From: Trema orientale
Taxonomy: Eukaryota; Streptophyta; Magnoliopsida; Rosales; Cannabaceae
Assembly (NCBI GenBank): GCA_002914845.1
Contig: JXTC01000045.1
Coordinates: 228,543-292,542, forward strand
DNA length: 64,000 bases
Direction of reading: 5' to 3'
The notes under the pieces are model-generated. The model was not told the origin of the DNA, ran no database searches, and saw only the letters and a list, made by a program, of their open reading frames with translations. Position 1 is the first letter of the stretch. Each line of letters opens with the position of its first letter. The position numbers were made by a program, and so were the translations under genes. Of the stretch, positions 53,017-64,000 are shown one piece after another.

Positions 53017-55398
53017 TACATATATATATTTTATAATATACATATTATAAAATCCTCGTTGTATCGCTTGGACGGTCCATTTAAAAATATTTTATTTTCA
53101 CGTGTAAAATTGTATTTAAAAAATAAAAAAATAAAATTCGTTCACATCCACCATTATCGTAAGAAATGGAAAAATCATTTGCAAAACTTAGCCCAAAAAA
53201 TGGGGAAAACCCCGTCGATTGATTTCTCGTATATCAAACTTGGGGGGAAAAAAAAAAGTCAAAATTAGACGATGGTGATCATTCGTATCTTGTCTGTATA
53301 ATTGATTTTGAACAAGTCAAAGATTTCAACACAAAATGGCCCACCCCACTTCTCCCCACGAAATGACCCTAATTATTGTAAAATAAAATATAGATAAATA
53401 CATTAAAAAAATAAAAAAAATGGTGTCAAATTAAGACCATTTTTCTCAACAGGAACAGGAGGAACATAATAAAAATAATAGTTATTATCAAGTATTATTC
53501 AAAAAAAAAATTAAATAAAGTCTTAATGGGAATTTAGTGGACCTAATGTCCAAGGAGGATATTAAAAAATTTCCAAGGAAGTGACGTGGCATTTAAGAGG
53601 TATAATAAAGGTTGAATAAAATCAGTTTGTCCTCGAATTAGTGGTGTTTGCCGCATGAGATGGTTGCCACAGTGTTTGGAGCAGTGGCGCGCCACTGTTC
53701 GCTTCGCGTGGCCGTCTGTTGTATTATTTTATTTTTTAGATGTACCACTCAACTTTTCGTTTATTTGGGTTTGGGTATATAACTTTTTATTTTTTCTAAT
53801 AACATCAGTTTTGGGCCATTTGGTCTACGTACTAAATTTGTAAATCCAAGGTTTACAAAATATATCACGATCAATTTTTGTTTGTTTTGTGCAATCAACT
53901 TTTTCAACATTGAATACACAAGAAAAACAACCAAAAAAATAAACTACTTTAAATATTTTTGACGGATGAGAATTGTATTTAGCTATAATTTTTGTATTAA
54001 CTTATGTCTTATTCGTCTCTCTCTCCTTTATTGGTGAGAGGATGTTTAAATATTGTTCATTAATTGTTTGTCTATATGATGTTTAGATGTTTAATTTATA
54101 TATTGAATTAAATTTTATCATAGACAGTAAGTTTTTGTAAGGTGAAAAAAATATAACACAAGTCTTTTGTATTGATTATTAAATTTATATTGAATGAAAT
54201 GATTGGCTTTGCTAAATCTATATAATTCATACATGTCATCATAATAATTAAGCAAACCAATTTGTAGAATAAAGGGGTCTCCAAATCCTTACCCTCAAAT
54301 GACAAAAATATGAGCATATGTTGCTTTTATTTGTTTTTGTTTTAAGACAAATTTTTACAAAATTGTATACAACAGATATTTAGATGAAAAAAAAAATAGA
54401 AATAGTAGAACTTCTTTGTAATTTTTTTATCTTCAAAAATAAAAAAAAAACGAGGAAATTTTCTCCAAGATAGAATATCAACATTATTCCTTTTCACTTT
54501 AGAAAAAACAAAATACTAAGGAAAAAAAAATATAGCTAGTATTCAATTTTTTATTTTAAATAAATTTAAAATAAGTATTTTCTAAATACTTCTTAGCAAA
54601 ACTTCATCCATAAATGTTATTAAAACTAACTCATATTACCATGTCACATATCTATAATTACTTATTTACTCATTTTCCTAATAAATCTTGAATACTTTAT
54701 AACACTATGCCATCACTTGACCATGTTTGATTGCCTATCCTAACTTTTTTGTACAATGGTCGAATATGTTAAGTTGTTAATATCGTTATACCTATTTTAT
54801 TCAGTCTTTTTTTGAATATGGTTGAAAATTTTTGATCGAGATCAAGACTCCCCAAAACTTCGAAAGTTTCATTAAAAGAAAGTCATAGTTTTATAAGTGA
54901 TCCATTCTTTATCTTTTTTTCATCACATACATTAAAAGATACTCTAATATTATTTTGAATAATCTCCATCATTCACATGTTACGATATAATACAAAATAA
55001 AACACAATATAGTATTACGAATATGGAGGTCTTGAATTTGAATCCGTCTTCCTAAAAAAGAAAATTTGTCCTGTAAAAGGAAGAAGTAAAAAAATTGGGG
55101 CCATATAGAAATATAACCAAATTTTGGGCTCAATTTAAGTAAATGTCCCTTGTTATAGCAAAATGTCCGGTATATAAGCATATACCAAGTATAAAACTTT
55201 ATATATCAAGTATAAAAAAATATATATCTAATATATTTCAGCACAGTAATGTCCGGTCATCCACCTAAATTTCTCTAAAAAAAATTGTAGGGCAAATATA
55301 GAAATACGCGGGAGTAGAGGGCGGGCTAATGTAATATAAATTTAGTGCGGCGGCTGGTACGAAGGGAAAACACAGCGCAAACTGTCCACGATGAGTCG
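53017..55398. other. AT-rich intergenic region upstream of the G6PD gene
   Basis: No gene is supported. A dispersed repeat copy lies at 55098-55285. Short frames such as 53655-53843 have no recognisable content. Confidence 0.5.
55098..55285. repeat. Dispersed repeat, copy 2 (partner at 46336-46640)
   Basis: It has the same order of blocks as the first copy: GGGGCCATATAGAAATAT, CCAAATTTTGGG, TTTAAGTAAATGTCC, GCAAAATGTCCGG, ATATACCAAGTATAAAA and GGTCATCCACCTAAATTT. It is shorter than copy 1 by about 115 bp in the middle. Confidence 0.6.
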
Positions 55399-55547
55399 TA
55401 TAAATAAATAAATCAAAAATAAATAAAATATCTGTCTTCTTGATATTCGTCACCAACTACCACCACCCTCACCACCACCACCTCCCTTGTCTTCTCTCTT
55501 CTCTCTTTCTCATTGTCAAACTTGGCTTCCTTCCTTCTAGTTTTCAA

Positions 55548-55601
<54 letters not shown>

Positions 55602-55660
55602 CTCATTTGCCTGGGCTCTGTTTCGAATCACAGTTCTGAATTCCCATCCTCTTTAACCAG
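55399..55660 (+). promoter_or_regulatory. G6PD TATA box and leader exon
   Basis: TATAAATA at 55399-55406. The transcript would start near 55430 and its first exon, non-coding, ends at 55660 (CCAG/GTAACG). A (CT)n(TA)n microsatellite at 55551-55601 lies in it. A leader intron runs 55661-55940, and 10 bases later comes the start codon. Confidence 0.55.
55551..55601. repeat. (CT)n(TA)n compound microsatellite
   Basis: A run of CT units followed directly by TA units, in the predicted 5' leader of the G6PD gene. Confidence 0.9.
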
Positions 55661-55950
55661 GTAACGATTCTTCAATCTGGAATCCAATCACAAACTGTTA
55701 CTTCTTTAGTTTTCTTATTTGAATTGATAGTTTCAATCAGTTTTAGGATTTCGGATTCATCGGTTTCGAATTATATTTCCTTGTTTGTGTATACATATAT
55801 ATAATATATGTGTGTGTATGTAAGTTGTTTGATGAGAAAGTTTGGGTCTTTAATGGAGAAGACAATTAAATTGAACTAACAGAGTAAAAAATAGGCTGAT
55901 GGTTTAAGATTTAATTTAATTTCTGGGTTTGATTTTGCAGAGATTAGAAA

Positions 55951-58900
55951 ATGGGATCAGGAGCATGGCACATTGAGAAAAGAGCTAGTTTGAGAAGCGA
56001 CTCCTTCTCTGTGGAGTCTCTGAATCTGCATGAAAAGGGGTCTCTCTCAATTATAGTCCTCGGCGCTTCTGGTGATCTTGCCAAGAAGAAGACTTTCCCG
56101 GCTCTCTTTCACCTTTTTAGACAGGTTTTTTTATGGCTTCTTTTTTGCTCTTTTGTAGTGGTTTTTAGCTCTGCATGCTATTTTTCCCAGATCCCTGATT
56201 GACCTGGAGAGTACATAGGATATGCTGTTATAGAGTATACTAACTTTTAGGTTTTTCACTAGGGATTCCTTCCATCAAAGGAAGTTCACATTTTTGGCTA
56301 TGCAAGGACTAAGATTACAGATGATGAGCTAAGAGACCGCATTCGGGGGTGAGTTGAATTGTTATGTCGTGTGATTCAATTATTTTTATTTATTTTTCCT
56401 CTGGACTTTCTGAGTGTTGAATGTTATAGCTAGTGTTAGGGACTGAGAGTTGATAATTGACTGCAGATATCTTATAAATGACAAAGGCGCTTCATCCAAG
56501 GACTTGGAAGCTGTAACCGATTTTTTGCAACTGGTTAGCATAGTTCTTGTCTGCATTTTTTTCCCCTTAATTTCCTGTTTATTATCATTGATAAACTTGT
56601 GGTGATATTTAATTGTTAGTAATTCATCCTTGTAGATCAAATATGTAAGTGGTGCTTATGATGCCGAGGAGGGGTTTCGGCTATTGGATAAGGAAATTTC
56701 AAAGCATGAAGTCTCAAAACATAGCGCAGAAGGATCATCTAGGAGACTCTTTTATCTTGCACTTCCTCCATCGGTATATCCATCTGTCTGCAAGATGATC
56801 AGGCATTTCTGCATGAATAAAAGTACGCTTGTTTTAACCTTGAGCTACTTTTTGTTTTAAGGCTAAAGATGATTAAATGGGTATATAATAATATAATTAT
56901 GTCTTCCGTCATAAAGATACAATTTATTCATGCTGCATGTAAATAAATTGCATAAAATGTTTCTGAAAAAAAAAACAAAAGGGATTAATTTTATGCAAAT
57001 GCTAAATTAAATCTGACAAATGACTGATAAAATGTTCATCAAGCTTATTGTTAAGCTGATAAAATGTTCATCAAAATATAAGGCATGTAGGCAAATCATA
57101 GAGTTTGTCATTACTTGTTTCCTGAATGAGATGTAGATTCTGGAAATCGAAATAACTATCAACCTTTACAAGATGCCTTAATGTATTATGTAATGATTTT
57201 TATAGCTGATCTTGGTGGATGGACGCGGGTTGTTGTTGAGAAGCCGTTTGGCAGGGATCTAGAATCTGCCGAGGAACTCAGTTCTCAGATTGGAGAGTTG
57301 TTCGAGGAATCACAATTATATCGCATTGATCACTATTTGGGAAAGGAATTGGTGCAAAATTTGGTAACGTGTCTATAATTCATTTTCTTGTTGGTTGCTA
57401 CTAACTTTGAATTCTGCTTATTTTTCTCTTCTGATGCAAATATGCAGTTGGTCCTTCGTTTTGCAAACCGCTTCTTTTTGCCCCTCTGGAACCGTGATAA
57501 CATCGACAACGTACAGGTGTGACTCTCTTTTGGTAATCATTTCAGAATGTTGTGTATTTGTAGGTTGCAACTTCAAAAGCATGTTACTGTTGACTCTAGG
57601 GCCTAAAAGTCCTTTAGCGCATTTGAGTCATCTTCAGTACTATCTAATGTGCCCATGGCATTTCCAGGAATTGAAATTCCATGAATGTTTATGTGTATTT
57701 TATTAAATTTTTTTTGCAGATCGTGTTCAGGGAGGANTCAGTACGGGTATGATTACTAGATGATTGTGACCGAGTATGTTTATTGATAAGAAACTTAAAT
57801 CAAATAGTGGTTTTGTTGTCTTTAGCATTTTTCACTTTATTTTCTAATGATTACATTATATTGAATTTTGGAAATTAAGCCTCGGAATTAATGTTTTGGG
57901 CTAATATATTCAAAAACTTAAGTTAAACTATGTAGTTGTTATTGACTAGTTTTGGAGATTCTATTTTTGTCAACTTACCTTCTTTTGTAACTGCAATAAA
58001 ATTTGATCAAGAGGCATACATCAACTAAAGTTCTTTTTTTTTTTTTTTCAGGATTATCCGTGATATTATTCAAAATCACCTGTTGCAGGTATTTGCCGAT
58101 TGTAAACTTGAGAGTTAGTTTGATATGCCATCTGTACATCAATGATTTATCTGTTTATTTAGAAGCAAAATTATGAGCACTCATAGTAGGACTATTTATT
58201 TTTCTATGTTGTAGTCTTTGATAGTTCTGTGCATTTTCAGTGTAAACAAATCTGCTGGTTTTAATGACATGTATAGACACATTGATGTTGCATATTTATG
58301 ACTATGACTACAGTTTTTGTCCTCGTTCTTTTTCCCCTACAAAACTGTAGGTTCTCTGCCTGGTTGCCATGGAGAAGCCAATTTCTCTCAAACCTGAGCA
58401 CATCAGAGATGAGAAAGTGAAGGTGTGTATCTTATTTTCACTATGTGGCAAACAATGACTATTATATTCTTTCTGTACAAAATGTATGCTTAGTTGGAAA
58501 CAAATATGCTTTGGTCCATTTTTTTTATCTCCTTAAATTTGTGACAATGGTGATGGTAAAAATTTCTGCATGAAGATGTGAGATAAAACTATTATTACAT
58601 ACAGAAATCATGAAAACATATTAGCTGCGAATGCAGTTGAATTAATAAAAGCAACACCGTCTCCAGAAATATTTAAGTTCCTCCAGGGAAATTTGCTCTG
58701 AGTCCAAGAAATTTTATCTTATATTACTTGCTGATAAAACTGAAAAACTCAGGTTCTTCAATCAGTACTTCCAATTAATGATGATGAAGTTGTTCTTGGA
58801 CAATATGATGGCTACAGAGATGATCCAACAGTTCCTGACAACTCAAATACTCCAACTTTTGCCACTGTGGTTCTGCGAATTCATAATGAAAGATGGGAAG

Positions 58901-60867
58901 GTGTGCTATGCTCGCTTTTTCATTAAATTTACTTTTGGGGAAGCTAATTTCAGGACCTCTCATTTGGATAGGTTTTATAGGTTTGGGGGGTGTGTTATTT
59001 TATTTTATTTATTTATTTTATTATTTATAATTATGCTTTATTTTTCATTGTGCGCTGAAGCAATGGTGGCACACTGACACAATCTTTTTTATAATCTCTT
59101 ATAACTTTAATGGCTGATTTCGCCCTTTGCCAGGTGTCCCATTTATTGTTAAGGCAGGGAAAGCATTGAATTCTAGAAAGGCAGAAATTCGAGTTCAGTT
59201 TAAGGATGTTCCTGGTGATATATTCAAATGTATGGCACCATAGCTCTAAAATTTTTCTTTCTAGTTTTTGTTTTGTGGCTTTGTTTTTTGTGAAACAAGA
59301 AACTATAGAACTTTTATCAAGGACTAGGACGTCGAATCTAAGAATTTCTGTCGGTATTGTATTTCTTCCTCGTAAGTATTCAAGTTGTGGGCACGGATAA
59401 ATGCTCAAGGGAATTTGTTTGCTTTGTTGTTCTTAGTAAAATAATGGTTTGGGAAATTAAGAATTCATTATGTTTTTAGCCAATCCATGTTGAAAGAAAT
59501 ATTGTATAACTAGCAGTATTTCTTATATGATTGCTAAATATCTTATTTTGGTCCCTATAGCTATTAGGTTGTCTTAAACCTTGATCAAGTTTGTTAATTG
59601 CATACTTTGCCATTGTTCAGGTAAAAAGCAAGGGAGAAATGAGTTTGTAATACGCCTTCAACCTTCAGAAGCCATGTACATGAAGCTTACAGTAAGCATA
59701 TTCTGATAATATCGTGTTTTTGAGAATTTTTATTAAAGTGATTGCTGTCTGTGTTTGTCTTGAACACTTGAAGTAGAATGGAAGAAAACTTGTGCTGGCT
59801 GTTAATATGCTAGACTTACAGATGGTACCGGACAAGTCTTTAGGGAAATCACCCCTGTACACATCATTGAAAGATTTTGAATTAAGTAGGTCCAGAATAT
59901 TTTAAATTTTGACGACCGGTAGTCCTTTCAATTTGCTATGTTCTTGGTTCAGAACTCTGGAATTTTTGATACCTTTTTAAAATAATATATACATATGTGT
60001 GTGTGTATTTATAACAGTCTTTGTATTGTAGTAATTTATATTGAAGAAAAAAATGATTAGAGAGACCATTGTTAATATGTGGAAAGATCATATAAATTGT
60101 CGCAGCGATCGTGAGTCGTGACAACGTGATCCCATGTAATTTTTAGGAACTTTTGTGCAAGTACCTAAATTGCAGTCTGCAGATGCTAGAAAAATTTTGG
60201 ACTCTTTGTACATGTCCTAACAATTGTGATCTCTTATGTAGGTTAAGCAGCCTGGACTGGAGATGTCAACAGTTCAAAGTGAACTAGACTTGTCATATGG
60301 GCAACGTTATCATAGCGTTACAATACCCGAAGCATACGAACGGCTAATACTTGACACGTATGTTATTGCCCTGTTATCTCAAACCTATTATACCTCACTA
60401 TGCTACTTTTGCTTTAGGTGTTAATAATCTAGTTTGGTGTACAAAATGCTAAAATGTTGCTTACCTAGATAGTGAATAACAAAGTGTATAGGGTTACAAG
60501 GAATTGAATGTTGGTATTTAATCTTTCCCTTGACTTCTGATTCAAAACCTGGATTTTGGTTTGACAGAATAAGAGGTGATCAGCAACATTTCGTTCGCAG
60601 AGATGAGTTGAAGGTAATTAGTATAAACTTTTACTCATAAACTATACCGAAATACACTGTCGATTTCCTAGTTTGACTGTTTTATGGTGTTGACATCAGG
60701 CCGCCTGGGAGATCTTTACCCCTCTTCTGCACAGAATTGATGATGGTGAGCTGAAGCCGCTTCCATACAAACCAGGTAGTCGAGGCCCTGAGGCAGCAGA
60801 TGAGCTGCTTGCAAAAGCTGGTTATGTACAAACCCACGGCTATATATGGATTCCACCAACGTTGTAG
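55951..60867 (+). CDS. G6PD: Glucose-6-phosphate 1-dehydrogenase, cytosolic type
   Basis: Fifteen exons: 55951-56124, 56263-56348, 56467-56533, 56636-56822, 57206-57363, 57448-57516, 57720-57746, 58052-58088, 58351-58422, 58753-58900, 59134-59229, 59621-59691, 60242-60357, 60568-60613, 60700-60867. It begins [20 protein letters not shown] with no transit peptide, like cytosolic G6PD5/6. NADP-binding [10 protein letters not shown] sits at about 36-45 and the active-site motif RIDHYLGKE at about 211-219. The enzyme oxidises glucose-6-phosphate to 6-phosphogluconolactone and makes NADPH, the first step of the oxidative pentose phosphate pathway. Exon 7 contains an N at 57737 and lacks about 32 bases against the family, which breaks phase; with that restored the product would be about 517 aa. 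All other exons join in phase. The break is probably an assembly fault, not a pseudogene. Confidence 0.95.
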
Positions 60868-63094
60868 AGTGTGACACCTTTGCTTTGACCCGCGCTTGCA
60901 CGATCTGCCATATACCCCCCCACCAAAAAAAAAAGAAAAGAAAAAAAGGATAAAAGAATTGCTTTTGGTATTGTAAGCCTTATGAGCTATTATCTATTCA
61001 GAATAAGCAAGTGCGGTGGCGTGTAATAATGTCTCATAAATGTAATTTTCAAATGCAGTTCTCAGCAATTAGTATAATGTTTTGCTCTAAGTTCTAAAAG
61101 TTTGTTCTTCAATTCATGATTTTGATTAACCAAAACTAGTTTTACTATTGATGAGTTTGTAATCATCTGCCAAATATTTATGTTAAAAGGGTCAAAAAAG
61201 GGAAAGAGAGTCGCCGTTATTATCCCCATAAATCACTAAATAAAAGGTTCTGGAGTGAAAGTTAGTTTTATTAAATAAAACGTTGTTGGATTGTGCTCTG
61301 CTAAAGGTTGTGAAAAACTGGAAATCAAATCTTCCTCTCTTTTTTATTTTTCTTTTATTATTATTGTTGGTCTTTGTTCGCATCTAACTTCCTACATGTT
61401 AAACATTAAACTATGTTCTGATAATTATATCCTTTCTCACTTTATCCTTCAGATATTTGATTATATCCTCTGGTTTTCTCTCCAATCAATTCTCCTAAGG
61501 CTTGAATATTCTCTCGTTTATACTCGAATCTATTTCAGTTTATAATATCAAAATACAATACAAATTACAAACTCTCTAATGCCAATGGTCAAGATGCTTC
61601 AAATTTCAAAATGTCACTTTTAGGATTTGATAGGAAGAGATATATATTTTTTATAAGGATTTATTTACATTATAGTACCTTTCATGTTTATAATGCTGAT
61701 ATTGTCTTCCTCTATTGTCAAAAGTCGTATAATTTCCCTATTATGTATTTTTTTTCTCTGATATAATTAAGTCTATCCCTTCGCAAGAGGGTGATCCCAC
61801 ATTCTCACCGAATAAAAGGGAACCCAAAAAAAAAAAAAAAAAAAATCTTTTGGACGAGAAGAGATCAACGTATCTTTCAAAAGCACCAACATTTAATAGC
61901 TTTCGTACGAGATGAAAAACCTAGAAACGATTTAAAATATCTGCTATTTTAGTAAATTCTTAAAATTGGTCAATGACAATTTTTTTTTTAGGAAATAGCC
62001 AATGACATAAATTACAAAAAGCAAATTAGCATTTGGAACTTATAACATATGTGACAACTCATATGCCATATATCTTAATATTAAAAATTTGGTACAAAAT
62101 AGAATCGGACTAGGTATCTCAAAAATATATGAGATATGAGTTGTCATCGTTCAATTAGTGAATGTGGTTGATCCATTTGTAGTAAGTTCTAATACACTAA
62201 TTAAATATTAACAACTCATATGTTATACGTGTTGGTATTAAAAGTTTGATATAAATTTTATGATACTTAGCATCATCATAACTTATATTATTAAGGTACA
62301 AATCAAATAAGAAAAAGGAATTTAAGAAAAGGGTTAAATCTTATTTTAGTAACTGAAAGACTGAAATATAATTCAAATTTCATTTTTAAAGTGTCTCATA
62401 AGTGGTCTTTGAATTCGTTTTTGTCTTAATTCGTTGTATGAATTTTAAATGTCAAATGATACCACATGAATTCTATATATATAACCAAATATACATATAT
62501 ATATATTTTTCGCAACTTAAGTGAATGGTCTTATTTTGAACTAAAGTTGAGCAAAACACCTGGCAAATTGGCCATAATGAAACCTAAAAAATCAAATTTG
62601 ATCCCTATTCAATAAGTGCTCGATTAAATTAAACATTGATCATAATTCGAACCGACACGAAAACTTGATTAAATGTATCATTTTTTTTTTTGGGGGCACA
62701 TTTTCACCTTTAAAACTCGAATCCTAATAAAAGACCTAGAAATCCTCATAATTCAATCATTGATCAAAGTTCAAACCAAACACAAACATGATTGAACATA
62801 CAATTTTTTTTTTTTTTTCATGCATAACCTAGACAAAAGACCTAAAAAATGATAGTGCGTTATTCAATCCTGTATCAAAATTCAAAATCGACACTAAAAA
62901 TGTGATCGAAGATATCATTTCTTTTATTTGTTTTTCATATATTTTCACCTTAAACATGAACTTGAATGGAATACTTGAAGACTGACAGTACTTCAATTGT
63001 TGCATGGTTTATGCTTTCAGCCAATTTGAACCCGAAAACCAGATCGAAGTTCACCCTTAGTTGACTAATCTTATAACAAACCACAAGTTAAAAT
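60868..63094. other. G6PD 3' region and AT-rich intergenic DNA
   Basis: The first 150-250 bases are probably 3' UTR. No further gene is supported. Two local repeats are present: CAACTCATATG...ATTAAAA(A)TTTG(G)TA at 62056 and again near 62212, and a three-copy repeat at 62634-62980. Confidence 0.5.
62634..62980. repeat. Degenerate tandem repeat, three copies of 111-124 bp
   Basis: Copies begin at 62634, 62758 and 62869 with CATTGATCATAATTCGAACC, CATTGATCAAAGTTCAAACC and CCTGTATCAAAATTCAAAAT. Each then has an AACACAAAC-type block, TGAT(T/C)(G/A)AA, a T run and a TTTTCACCTT or AACCTAGAC block. Strongly diverged. Confidence 0.6.
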
Positions 63095-63460
63095 AAAGAA
63101 AATGGTATACTGCAAAAAAAATATATTGAGATTTGGATATTCTGCAACTTAAATACTTAGACTCCACAAAATAATATTAAATTTTTTTGAAAATTAATAC
63201 CATGATTTGACTTTATGAATAACTTTAACTAATAAAAGATAATTATATCTTCAAAATTAAAGAGAATAATAAAGACCAATATAGTTTTAATGAAGGATTT
63301 TATTATTTTTTCGTTATTAAAATTAGTTAAAAAATCAGTTCAGAGTATTAATTTTCAGAAATTCTTAATCTCAAAATATTATTCTATGGAGTCTAAACTT
63401 CATGATTTAAATTACAAAATACTCAAATTTCAGATTTTTTTTTTTTTTTCAGTTCACCCT
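63095..63460. mobile_element. Inverted-repeat element, copy 2 (partner at 49850-50215)
   Basis: The left arm has TACTGCAAAAAAAATATATT and AGACTCCACAAAAT; the right arm complement has TCTGAAATTTGAGTATTTTG and AGACTCCATAGAAT. Same orientation and internal order as the copy at 49850, including TTATGAATAACTTTAACT. An open frame at 63290-63568 runs out of it and has no recognised content. Confidence 0.62.
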
Positions 63461-63689
63461 AAAGAAAAACTAAATATAATACGGGCAGAAGAATTCGACA
63501 TCCCGAACAAAGGACCAAATAAAGACAAAGATGCGGTTTGGGGAATTCTTGAACATTTGGAAGATTAGGGACTAAAATGAGATTTGGGTCATCATTCAAG
63601 GAGTAAAGATTAACTTAAAACAAAAAGAGAAAAGGAAAAGAAAAAGAACAAAAAAAAAAAAAGAAAAAAAAGAGGGAGATATAGAGAGA

Positions 63690-64000
63690 GATAGAGAGGA
63701 TAGGAGTTCATTTAGTCAAGGGATACACCAACTAATCTGCGGATAGCGAGTCCTGATTGGTCAAGGACTCTCTCTCTCTCTCTCTCTTGAGGTTTCTCTC
63801 ACCCGCCATTCTCACCACGCGTCCTTACTCCTTGCTCCTCCCCGTAACTTCCCCAGCTCTCTATCTCTCTCTAGTTCTCTGCTATTTTTAGCTCTCTCTC
63901 TCTCTCTCTCTCTCTCAGCCTTCAATCTCATTCTCTCTCTCTCTCCTTCTTGTATTTGGATTTCTTTTCTTTCGTTTCTTCCATTCCGTTGGTTTCAAAT
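63690..64000 (+). promoter_or_regulatory. Probable promoter and CT-rich leader of a gene beyond the window
   Basis: A CCAAT-type motif (GATTGGTC at about 63755) and several (CT)n tracts (63769-63788, 63894-63916, 63929-63943) resemble the leaders of the other genes here. GC content rises locally near 63800-63860. No start codon could be assigned before the end. Confidence 0.4.

Noticed and set aside
53655..53843. 62-aa hydrophobic open frame
   Set aside because: Composition follows T-rich DNA; no promoter or conserved motif.
57720..57746. G6PD as a pseudogene
   Set aside because: All 14 other exons are intact and in phase; the only fault coincides with an N, which points to assembly error.
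63290..63568. 92-aa open frame near the right edge
   Set aside because: Its first half lies in an inverted-repeat element and the rest has no recognised content.

Overview
The window looks like nuclear DNA of a dicot plant, probably a rosid. It is AT-rich, its genes carry short GT-AG introns, pyrimidine-rich 5' leaders and leader introns, and the space between genes is full of short inverted-repeat elements. No rRNA, tRNA, CRISPR, viral or bacterial-type feature was seen, and no transposase or reverse-transcriptase frame was recognised. All exon models were read by eye, checking splice sites and codon phase.

Layout, left to right: (1) 2-1643 (+), 3' end of a GAMETE EXPRESSED 3-like membrane protein gene; (2) 3867-5787 (+), C3HC4 RING protein, 6 exons; (3) 7243-7503 (+), short secreted, probably GPI-anchored peptide; (4) 18661-8352 (-), PGAP1-type GPI inositol-deacylase, 18 coding exons, 1099 aa; (5) 22778-20565 (-), carboxylesterase of the CXE11/CXE16 type, 2 exons; (6) 29108-25681 (-), PP2A regulatory subunit B' (B56), 2 coding exons; (7) 39687-34978 (-), AUGMIN subunit 6, 12 exons; (8) 46986-49372 (+), UBX-domain protein PUX1, 7 exons; (9) 55951-60867 (+), cytosolic glucose-6-phosphate dehydrogenase, 15 exons, broken in this assembly by a single N that replaces about 11 codons. 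The last 300 bases look like the promoter and leader of another + strand gene.

The genes are housekeeping functions and do not form one pathway. From memory, the set G6PD, PUX1, CXE11, PGAP1 and a RING gene corresponds to neighbouring Arabidopsis loci around At3g27300-At3g27330, and AUG6 plus G6PD6 to At5g40740-At5g40760. This would make the window a conserved syntenic block, which needs a database check.

The intergenic DNA holds the less expected content: PIF/Harbinger-like elements with TTA target duplications, Mutator-like foldback elements with 9-10 bp duplications (one nested inside a Harbinger-like element), a hAT-like element in a PGAP1 intron, tRNA-derived SINE-like insertions, and a 1.4 kb A/T-rich tandem array at 43.6-44.9 kb with apparent higher-order structure. 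No new protein system was found. The most unusual items are that array, the nested elements, the G6PD assembly defect and the short GPI-type peptide.
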